Assembly: GCA_027858345.1 (NCBI GenBank)
Contig: JAQICX010000032.1
Coordinates: 1-49,274, forward strand
DNA length: 49,274 bases
Reading direction: 5' to 3'
Source of the DNA: Kiritimatiellia bacterium
GTDB lineage: Bacteria; Verrucomicrobiota; Kiritimatiellia; JAQICX01
Positions within the stretch are counted from its first letter, which is position 1, and the number at the start of each line of letters is the position of its first letter. The notes under the pieces are model-generated. The model did not search any database. It saw only the letters and a program-made list of their open reading frames with translations, and was not told the DNA's origin. Shown here piece by piece: positions 1 through 6,369 of this stretch. The translations under genes were made by a program, and so were the position numbers.

Positions 1-253
<253 letters not shown>

Positions 254-318
254 CATTTTTTCTTCTTGTCAAGTTGAGTCCTATATATATCCCATTTTTT
301 CTTTTAGAAAAAATGGTA

Positions 319-382
319 GTTAGTCAGTTAGACCGTTGGTCCGTTAGACAGTTAGATTGTTAGACAGTTAGACGGTTGGACA
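319..382. repeat. eight tandem octamers in the 23S-5S spacer
   Basis: Eight consecutive 8-bp units of the form GTTAGNCN (GTTAGTCA, GTTAGACC, GTTGGTCC, GTTAGACA, GTTAGATT, GTTAGACA, GTTAGACG, GTTGGACA) fill the middle of the roughly 200-bp spacer between 23S and 5S. Four units of the same family follow smc at 28517-28548. No tRNA is visible in this spacer. Confidence 0.85.
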
Positions 383-455
383 GGCTGATGGAATACCCCA
401 AATATAATTTTTTTACATATTTTTATGAACTTTAAATAGTTCAATCAGATTTTTT

Positions 456-570
456 TCTGGTGACAATAGCGAGGGGGGTACACCCGTTTCCATTCCGAAC
501 ACGGAAGTTAAGCCTCTCAGCGGCGATGGTACTGTCATTTTTGTTGATGGGAGAGTAGCACGTTGCCAGA
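456..570 (+). rRNA. 5S ribosomal RNA
   Basis: The sequence has the 5S core (CCATTCCGAACACGGAAGTTAAG) expected of bacteria. The two ends pair: TCTGG at 456-460 with CCAGA at 566-570, extended by wobble pairs. Length of about 115 nt is normal. It lies 200 bp downstream of 23S on the same strand, so it belongs to the same rRNA operon. Confidence 0.96.
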
Positions 571-581
571 TTTTTCTTTCT

Positions 582-617
582 AAGGCTTTAAGCATTACGC
601 TTAAAGCCTTTTTTTGT
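582..617 (+). terminator. rho-independent terminator of the rRNA operon
   Basis: A perfect 12-bp stem (582-593 with 599-610, starting AAGGCTTTAAGC), a 5-nt loop and a T-run to 615 follow 5S directly. Confidence 0.92.
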
Positions 618-693
618 GCCTAGGCAAAAAAAGAGGAATGTAGCCGTTGGCTACAGGAATGCCGGCAAGCCGGCAGGAAAAAGGAAGTCACTG

Positions 694-853
694 CGTGACG
701 GCAAATTAAGATTAAGGTTGAGATTAAGGTTAAGACGGTTGTCTCGCAAAACAACCATGTAGGGGCAAACCTATGTGTTTGCCCTACGTGACGGCAAATT
801 AAGGTTAAGATGGCTGTCTCGCAAGACAACAATGTAGGGGAAACCTATGTGTT
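694..853. repeat. tandem direct repeat (two copies)
   Basis: Copy 1 (694-786) and copy 2 (787-853) both begin CGTGACGGCAAATTAAG and share the order GGTTAAGA - GTCTCGCAA - ACAAC - ATGTAGGGG - AAACCTATGTGTT. Copy 1 has extra GATTAAGGTT units. A palindrome of the GTAGGGGCAAAC...GTTTGCCCTAC type sits at the junction (758-786). Confidence 0.8.
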
Positions 854-874
854 GACCTGAAAGAACGTCCAATC

Positions 875-902
875 CCCGCAGAGCGGGACTAGCAAAGCTA
901 GC
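875..902. repeat. dispersed double-hairpin repeat, copy 1 (partner 49181-49208)
   Basis: Two adjacent perfect hairpins with 3-nt loops: CCCGC-AGA-GCGGG and CTAGC-AAA-GCTAG. The same pair in the same order occurs at 49181-49208, with loop and flank differences only in the first hairpin. Confidence 0.8.
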
Positions 903-1024
903 CATTGAACATCCAATTTTGAATAATAAACCCACAGAATAACTCTGATATTACGCATATTAGTTGATGGCAAGATGTTTCATCTTGTAAGGGCAGCCTA
1001 TGTGTTTATTCTTTTGAAAACCAG

Positions 1025-1103
1025 AGATGCGATAAATCGCGTCTATACATATGAGGAGTTGAAAATGGCATGGGGCTGTGTAGAGACGAGATTTATTGCG
1101 TCT
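1025..1103. repeat. two copies of an AGACGCGAT-type palindrome
   Basis: Positions 1025-1044 and 1084-1103 are near-identical 20-bp imperfect palindromes (AGAYGCGAT or AGACGAGAT on the left, TCGCGTCT or TTGCGTCT on the right). They lie 40 bp apart upstream of the acyltransferase gene. Confidence 0.6.
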
Positions 1104-1219
1104 AATTGCGTATCATAATGAAAAAAACGGGGTTGATATCTTAAAGTGTTTGAAGTTCTATGGGTAAGTATGTTAGTATATATGGATAATGGTAAAATTT
1201 CTTTGAAAGGATATTTAAA

Positions 1220-2056
1220 ATGAAGGATTGTTTCCTTAAGTATGACGATTTTAGTGAAGTTTTGCAAGATAAGTATGGTTATAGAACTCCAGATCATATT
1301 CTTGAGATGTGCAAGAAAGACTTATTATTTAAGTATGATTTCTGGTATTATGTTAATTTGCTGAAAGTTGTTTATGACTGCTCTAAATTGGCGAGAGAAG
1401 GCAAACTTGACAGTCATGAATGGGCGTGTCAGTCGTTAAACATGTTTCAGTTGATTGAGCATGCAGGAACACCTGTGAATATTTCAGGGGTTGATAATCT
1501 TGAGATTTTGAAGAAACAACCATGTGTGCTGGTTTCCAACCATATGAGTATTATGGAGACTTTTATGTTGCCATGCATATTCTTGAATTATGGATTTGGA
1601 ACGTATGTTCTGAAGGAATCTTTGACAAATTATCCTTATTTTAAAGATGTTTTGAAAGCTATTGATCCTATTTCGGTTAAGCGAGAGAATCCTAGGGAGG
1701 ATTTGAAGAAAGTTTTGACTGATGGAGTTAAGAAGCTTGGTGAAGGAACTTCACTTATTATTTTCCCGCAGTCAACGAGAAATGTAGTTTTGGATAAGTC
1801 TCAATTTAACACATTGGGGCATAAATTGGCGGCCCGTGCAAATGTTCCTGTTATTCCTGTTGCGATAAAGACTGATTTTTTTGGTAAGGGAAAGATTATA
1901 GCTGAGCTTAGTAAAATAGATAGAAGCAAAGATGTTTATATTAAATTTGGTGAGCCGATTTTGAATGTTAAGGAGGATTCAAAGGGTGCTTATGAGAAGA
2001 CTTTTAGATTTATTGCTGATAGTTATCGATCATGGGGTGGCGAGGTAAAAGAATAA
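1220..2056 (+). CDS. PlsC-like lysophospholipid acyltransferase
   Basis: A 278-aa protein of the PlsC/LPLAT superfamily, which transfers an acyl chain to lysophosphatidic acid or a related acceptor at the inner membrane. The acyltransferase core runs from about residue 85 to 235. The acceptor motif reads NHMSIME at 107-113, so the usual Asp of NHx4D is Glu. The second motif reads FPQSTRN at 182-188 in place of the usual FPEGTRS, so the Glu and Gly are changed. The first 85 residues are not typical and show no clear signal peptide. The start ATG has an AAAGGA Shine-Dalgarno 9 nt upstream. The gene stands alone after the rRNA operon; nadB follows after 196 bp of repeat DNA. The acyl acceptor cannot be told from sequence. 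Confidence 0.8.
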   Translation: MKDCFLKYDDFSEVLQDKYGYRTPDHILEMCKKDLLFKYDFWYYVNLLKVVYDCSKLAREGKLDSHEWACQSLNMFQLIEHAGTPVNISGVDNLEILKKQPCVLVSNHMSIMETFMLPCIFLNYGFGTYVLKESLTNYPYFKDVLKAIDPISVKRENPREDLKKVLTDGVKKLGEGTSLIIFPQSTRNVVLDKSQFNTLGHKLAARANVPVIPVAIKTDFFGKGKIIAELSKIDRSKDVYIKFGEPILNVKEDSKGAYEKTFRFIADSYRSWGGEVKE

Positions 2057-2058
2057 TA

Positions 2059-2176
2059 GTTAATGTTTATAGTAAATGGTTGTGGAATAGCTTCCTCCTT
2101 CGCCCGCTGGGCTACGGCGGACAGGCCGCAGGAAAGCTCACGATGTTCGATTAATGTAAATGGTAAATAGTAAATA
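2059..2176. repeat. heptamer repeats flanking a dispersed palindromic element
   Basis: Three nt after the plsC-like stop begin heptamers of the GTTAATG/GTAAATG type (2059-2085), then the element 2075-2132 (GGAATAGCTTC ... CTTCGCCCGCTGGGCTAC ... GGCCGCAGG), then three more heptamers at 2156-2176 (GTAAATG, GTAAATA, GTAAATA). A second copy of the element, again preceded by heptamers, is at 6195-6253. Confidence 0.8.
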
Positions 2177-2252
2177 GTTTTGATACGATAGATAGTTTAG
2201 ACAACTAGGGTAAAGTGTTTTAGGATTTAAGAGATGTTAAATTAATAATAAA

Positions 2253-3854
2253 ATGAAAATTATAGATTCAGATTATTTAATAATTGGTAGTGGTTTGGCA
2301 GGATTGGTTTCTGCGTTAAAACTTGCAGATAAGGGCAAGGTTCTTATTGTTACCAAATTGACTATGAGGGATAGTAATACAGCAAATGCCCAGGGGGGTA
2401 TTGCATGTGTTATTACTCCTGAGGATAGTTTTGATAAGCATATTGAAGATACTCTGGATGCTGGTGCAGGACTATGCGACGAGAGTGTTGTTGAAAAAAT
2501 TATAACTTCTGGTCCTGAACGTATTAAGGACCTGGAGGATTATGGTATTCGTTTTGCACAAAGAGAAGATCCTTTTAAGGGTGAATATGATCTGGGTAAA
2601 GAGGGGGGGCATAGTAAGCGTAGAGTTTTGCATTCCGGAGATATAACAGGCATGGAGATGCAAGATGAACTTATTTCAAATGTGTTGAACAATCCAAATA
2701 TTAAAGTGCTTGAGAACTCCATGGCAATTGATTTGATTACGACGGGGTGGCTTGGTGAAGCAGGCGAAAATCGTTGCGTTGGTGCATATATTCTGGATCG
2801 AATGTCCGGTAAGATTTTTGCGGCTAGGTCACCGAATGTTGTAATAGCTTCTGGTGGATGTGGTAAAGTGTATCTTTATACAAGTAATCCCGATGTTGCA
2901 ACTGGTGATGGAATTGCTATTGCTTGGAGAGCCGGTGTTCCAATTCGTAATATGGAATTTGTTCAGTTTCATCCAACTTGTCTATATCATCCAGATGCAA
3001 AATCATTTTTAATCAGTGAGGCTGTTAGGGGTGAAGGCGGGCTTCTTGTTGATGGAAATGGTGAGCGTTTTATGGAGAGATATGATGAACGCAAAGAACT
3101 TTCTCCACGTGATATTGTTGCAAGAGCCATTGATAGGGAGATGAAAATTACAGGTGCTCAATCTGTTTTTCTTGATATGACACATAAGCCAAATGGTTTT
3201 GTTTTAAAAAGGTTTCCCAACATATATGCAAATTGTATGAAGTTTGGAATTGACATGGAGAAAGATTTGATTCCTGTTGTTCCAGCCGCTCACTATTGCT
3301 GTGGAGGAATAAAGGCAGATGTTGATGGAACAACAGAACTACCTGGCCTTTATGCCTGTGGTGAGGTTGCATCAACTGGATTGCATGGTGCAAATAGGTT
3401 GGCAAGCAACTCTCTTCTAGAGGCTGTTGTGTGTGCACATTTCATGACTGAAAAGATCAAATCTGAGCCAATGGCCAAAGACTATAAGCAACTTTTCATT
3501 CCTGACTGGGAATATGGTGATGCGGTAACCAGTGACGAGAAGATTGTTATTGAGCATAACTGGAATGAAGTTCGTACCAGCATGTGGGATTATGTGGGGA
3601 TTGTCAGGAGCAATAATCGCCTTGAAAGAGCTTCGCGAAGAGTCAGAAATTTAGAACATGAAATTAGAGAATATTATTTGGATTATCTTGTTACAGCAGA
3701 TACATTGGAGTTGAGAAATATTGTTGCCGTTGCAAGTATTATCATTCGTTCGGCAATGATGCGTAAGGAGAGTCGGGGACTGCATTACACTTTGGATTAT
3801 CCTGATAAATATGATATTCTGTGTGATACAATAATTTGTGATAAAGAGTTTTAG
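2253..3854 (+). CDS. nadB: L-aspartate oxidase NadB
   Basis: A 533-aa flavoenzyme that oxidises L-aspartate to iminoaspartate, the first step of de novo NAD synthesis. The N-terminal Rossmann FAD motif IIGSGLAGL is at 10-18, followed by the TxxDSNTANAQGGIA region typical of NadB and fumarate reductase flavoproteins. The substrate loop (EFVQFHPTCL, then EAVRGEGG) and the HYCCGGI and LHGANRLASNSLLE blocks are intact. The helical C-terminal domain ends near ESRGLHYTLDYP. Length matches the family. The quinolinate synthase partner nadA is not in the window. fabF follows after 45 bp and may be co-transcribed. The family is close to SdhA/FrdA, but those are paired with SdhB, which is absent here. 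Confidence 0.95.
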   Translation: MKIIDSDYLIIGSGLAGLVSALKLADKGKVLIVTKLTMRDSNTANAQGGIACVITPEDSFDKHIEDTLDAGAGLCDESVVEKIITSGPERIKDLEDYGIRFAQREDPFKGEYDLGKEGGHSKRRVLHSGDITGMEMQDELISNVLNNPNIKVLENSMAIDLITTGWLGEAGENRCVGAYILDRMSGKIFAARSPNVVIASGGCGKVYLYTSNPDVATGDGIAIAWRAGVPIRNMEFVQFHPTCLYHPDAKSFLISEAVRGEGGLLVDGNGERFMERYDERKELSPRDIVARAIDREMKITGAQSVFLDMTHKPNGFVLKRFPNIYANCMKFGIDMEKDLIPVVPAAHYCCGGIKADVDGTTELPGLYACGEVASTGLHGANRLASNSLLEAVVCAHFMTEKIKSEPMAKDYKQLFIPDWEYGDAVTSDEKIVIEHNWNEVRTSMWDYVGIVRSNNRLERASRRVRNLEHEIREYYLDYLVTADTLELRNIVAVASIIIRSAMMRKESRGLHYTLDYPDKYDILCDTIICDKEF

Positions 3855-3899
3855 TAAGTTTGAATGAAAATGAATTTAATATGAAAAAGGGAATATATT

Positions 3900-5150
3900 A
3901 TGCGTAAAAGAAGAGTTGTTATTACCGGGATTGGGGTTGTTAGTTCTGTAGGTATGAATGTAGAAGAGTTTTGGAAAAATATAAAAGCCAATAAAACTGG
4001 TATTAAAGAAATTTCAATTTTGAATTCTGAAGAGCGTTATACATGCAGGAATGGCGGCTATATTGAAAAGGATGATTTGAAGGAAGCAACGTCAAAATAT
4101 AAGATTAGAAATCCTGAGAAGATGGTTGAGATGTCAATATTGGCAGCGCAGGAGGCTATGGAAACTTCAGGTTTGATTGATGATTTTCAAAATCCTGAAC
4201 CCCAGCCATGTGGTGTTATTCTCGGCACAGGAATTGGTTGTATTGGTGTGATTGAAGATATGAATGAAATAATACATAAAAGTGGCAAAGGCATTAGGGC
4301 AGTACGCCCTTCAGCTATTCCTGTTTCAATGGCAAATGCTGTTTCTTCAAATATATCTGTAAAGTATCAGTTGACTGGTCCAAATTATGTTATAACATCT
4401 GCATGTAGTTCAGCAACTGCTGCAATTGGTAATTCATGGCGAATGATTGCGGATGGATATATTGATAAAGTTCTTGCCGGCGGTGGAGATGCTGTTTTTT
4501 CTTATAGTCATTTTGCTGCTTGGACTAGCTTGCGTGTTATGTCTTCAATTGAGGATGCTGATACATGCTGTAGACCTTTTGATGCCACTAGATCTGGGTG
4601 TGTTCTGGGAGAAGGTTCTGCAATGTTAGTGTTGGAATCTTTGGATTCAGCATTGGAACGTGGGGCAACTATTTATGGTGAGATTGTTGGCTATGGGGAA
4701 TCATCTGATGCTTCACATCTGACCAGACCTAATCCTGAAGGGCAGATTAAAGCAATGAAGATGGCATTAGAGTCGGCTGGTATAAGTCCTGAGGATATTG
4801 GTTATATTAATGCACACGGAACTGCAACTATTGCAAATGATACCACGGAAAGTGGTTCAATTAATGAAGTTTTCGGAGAAGAGCTTTCAATGGAAATTCC
4901 TGTATCATCATTTAAGCCGTATTATGGTCACTTACTGGGAGGCTCTGGTGCAATTGAAACATTGCAGTTGATTCTTGGCTTAAAAGAGGGATGTATTCAG
5001 GGAAACAGAAACCTTGTAACACCAGATGAAGAGTGCAAACTGAAGTTGCCTGTTGACTCTTTTGAGTCAACAAAAGACTATGCAATGAAAAACAGTTTTG
5101 CGTTTGGAGGTAATAACTCAGTTCTGGTATTGAAGAAATATAAAAAATAA
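3900..5150 (+). CDS. fabF: beta-ketoacyl-ACP synthase II (FabF)
   Basis: A 416-aa condensing enzyme that extends acyl-ACP with malonyl-ACP in fatty acid synthesis. The thiolase fold carries the complete KAS I/II Cys-His-His set: Cys169 in TSACSSA, His306 in NAHGTAT and His344 in GHLLGGSGAIE, with Lys339 just before. The glycine-rich C-terminal block NSFAFGGNNSVLVL is present. An AAAGGG ribosome site lies 9 nt before the ATG. There is no acpP next to it, which is the usual neighbour in many genomes. It lies between nadB and a small membrane protein gene. A role in a specialised acyl product rather than bulk fatty acids cannot be excluded. Confidence 0.93.
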   Translation: MRKRRVVITGIGVVSSVGMNVEEFWKNIKANKTGIKEISILNSEERYTCRNGGYIEKDDLKEATSKYKIRNPEKMVEMSILAAQEAMETSGLIDDFQNPEPQPCGVILGTGIGCIGVIEDMNEIIHKSGKGIRAVRPSAIPVSMANAVSSNISVKYQLTGPNYVITSACSSATAAIGNSWRMIADGYIDKVLAGGGDAVFSYSHFAAWTSLRVMSSIEDADTCCRPFDATRSGCVLGEGSAMLVLESLDSALERGATIYGEIVGYGESSDASHLTRPNPEGQIKAMKMALESAGISPEDIGYINAHGTATIANDTTESGSINEVFGEELSMEIPVSSFKPYYGHLLGGSGAIETLQLILGLKEGCIQGNRNLVTPDEECKLKLPVDSFESTKDYAMKNSFAFGGNNSVLVLKKYKK

Positions 5151-5165
5151 CTAAGGAAGAAGATT

Positions 5166-5549
5166 ATGACTGTTTTAATGGGTGGTATGTATGTTGCAGT
5201 AATGTTGTTAATATTTTTTGCAGTTGTTTTCATTTTGATATGGCCGCTGCAAATCTCCGCTAAAATGATTGAGGCAAAACGTACAGGTTTTGGGAGCTGT
5301 CTCTTAGCAGTTTTGGCAGCAAATGTTCTGAGTACAATTGTTTTTTTTGCACTACCACAGTTGGCTGTTATTGCGCTTCTGGCTAATGTTATTATTACAG
5401 CATTTGTTTTTGCTGGAGTTCTTGGAACAACTTTTATTAAAGCAGTTGCAATAACTATTGTATATTGGGTTCTTCTTGTTGCAGTACTTTTTCTAGCATT
5501 TTTTGTTGTTTCACTATTTGGGATAGGTTTGGCAATGCCTTTTGTTTAA
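5166..5549 (+). CDS. small four-helix membrane protein of unknown function
   Basis: I do not recognise this 127-aa protein. It is almost entirely hydrophobic, with predicted membrane helices at about 8-30, 42-64, 66-92 and 95-122 and only one charged loop, IEAKRTG at about 35-41. No conserved catalytic residues stand out. It begins 15 bp after fabF with a good Shine-Dalgarno (AAGGAAGA), and efpL follows 46 bp later, so fabF, this gene and efpL look like one transcript. Its proximity to fabF does not by itself indicate a role in lipid metabolism. Confidence 0.75.
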   Translation: MTVLMGGMYVAVMLLIFFAVVFILIWPLQISAKMIEAKRTGFGSCLLAVLAANVLSTIVFFALPQLAVIALLANVIITAFVFAGVLGTTFIKAVAITIVYWVLLVAVLFLAFFVVSLFGIGLAMPFV

Positions 5550-5595
5550 TGTAATTGATATAAATAAAATATAAGTTTGAAATGGAGAATTAGAA

Positions 5596-6162
5596 ATGCC
5601 TAAAGCATCGGATCTTAAAAGAGGATCATATTTAGAAATAGATGGAATTCCACATGTTGTGGAAGATTTGAAAATCAGCACACCTACAGCTCGTGGAGGG
5701 ACAAGTCTTTATAGATTTCGTTTTAGAAATCTTCAGACAAAGGGAAAGATTGATAAAACACATAAGGGTGATGATATGTTTAAGGATGCCAACTTCACAA
5801 AAAAAGAGGTTCAGTTTTCTTATGAGGATCAGGGCAGTTATGTGTTTATGGATGTTGAGGATTATTCAGAATTCAGCATGATGATTGAAGACATTGAGTA
5901 TGAAAAGAATTTTATTACAGAGGACGTTGAAGGTATTAAGGCTTTGATTCAGGATGGACAGATTCTTGCTGTTGAATTGCCGGCAGTTGTTGAGTTGGAA
6001 ATTGTTAGGTGTGACCCTGCTGCAAGAGGTAACTCCGCAACGGCAAGAACAAAGCCCGCGACACTTGTTACAGGTTGGGTTGTTCAGGTTCCTGAATATA
6101 TGGAAAATCATGAAATTCTACGTGTAGATACTAGAACTGGTGAGTTTTTGTCAAAGGCATAA
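5596..6162 (+). CDS. efpL: elongation factor P-like protein EfpL (YeiP)
   Basis: A 188-aa three-domain protein of the EF-P family that relieves ribosome stalling at polyproline-type motifs. It matches the YeiP/EfpL subfamily, not canonical EF-P. The domain I loop reads STPTARGG with Arg33 where EF-P has the modified Lys of PGKG, and TSLYRFRF follows as in YeiP. Domains II and III carry YVFMDVEDYSEFS, DGQILAVELPAVVELEI and the EF-P signature region around NSATARTKPATLVTGWVVQVPEY. Arg33 needs no EpmA/EpmB-type lysine modification. GGAGA lies 8 nt before the start. It is last in the fabF group, followed by repeats and a terminator-like hairpin. Whether a separate efp exists elsewhere is unknown. 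Confidence 0.92.
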   Translation: MPKASDLKRGSYLEIDGIPHVVEDLKISTPTARGGTSLYRFRFRNLQTKGKIDKTHKGDDMFKDANFTKKEVQFSYEDQGSYVFMDVEDYSEFSMMIEDIEYEKNFITEDVEGIKALIQDGQILAVELPAVVELEIVRCDPAARGNSATARTKPATLVTGWVVQVPEYMENHEILRVDTRTGEFLSKA

Positions 6163-6163
6163 A

Positions 6164-6253
6164 GTTAATGGTTAATGGTTGATAGTTAATGGTTAATGGT
6201 TGAGGAATAGCTTCAGTCTTCGTCCGTTGGGCTACACCCGACACGGCCGCAGG
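6164..6253. repeat. six heptamers followed by dispersed palindromic element, copy 2
   Basis: The heptamers start 2 nt after the efpL stop (GTTAATG, GTTAATG, GTTGATA, GTTAATG, GTTAATG, GTTGAGG at 6164-6205). They run into GGAATAGCTTC - CTTCGTCCGTTGGGCTAC - CACGGCCGCAGG (6195-6253), the second copy of the element at 2075-2132. Confidence 0.85.
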
Positions 6254-6309
6254 TATGATGGTTAATGTTTGATTTTTTCTATGAGCGTTTGAAGATAGGT
6301 GAGTTGTAG

Positions 6310-6342
6310 AGGTAGGTGACTTATAAACCTACCTGATTTTTT
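6310..6342 (+). terminator. putative terminator after efpL
   Basis: An 8-bp perfect stem AGGTAGGT/ACCTACCT (6310-6317 with 6327-6334), a 9-nt loop, and a T-run at 6337-6342. It lies 22 nt before the next ORF, so some readthrough or an attenuator role is possible. Confidence 0.6.
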
Positions 6343-6369
6343 AGGGCATCGAACAGTCTGATTTTGTAT

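Larger units (their letters stand above)
618..1219. other. gene-free repeat patchwork downstream of the rRNA operon
   Basis: I see no gene in this 600-bp stretch. Open frames here are short and lie on palindromic repeats. It contains perfect triloop hairpins at 639-655, 687-699, 875-887, 889-901 and 971-987, a tandem direct repeat at 694-853, and two near-copies of an AGACGCGAT/ATCGCGTCT palindrome at 1025-1044 and 1084-1103. The last roughly 100 bp are AT-rich and probably hold the promoter of the next gene. Confidence 0.7.

Noticed and set aside
319-382. Possible CRISPR array in the 23S-5S spacer
   Set aside because: Units are 8 bp, contiguous and degenerate, with no spacers and no cas genes.
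413-595. 60-aa minus-strand open frame over the 5S gene
   Set aside because: It is the antisense of 5S rRNA and its flanks and has no ribosome site.
5596-6162. Canonical elongation factor P
   Set aside because: The loop reads TPTARGG with Arg33 and the flanks match YeiP/EfpL, not the PGKG loop of EF-P.
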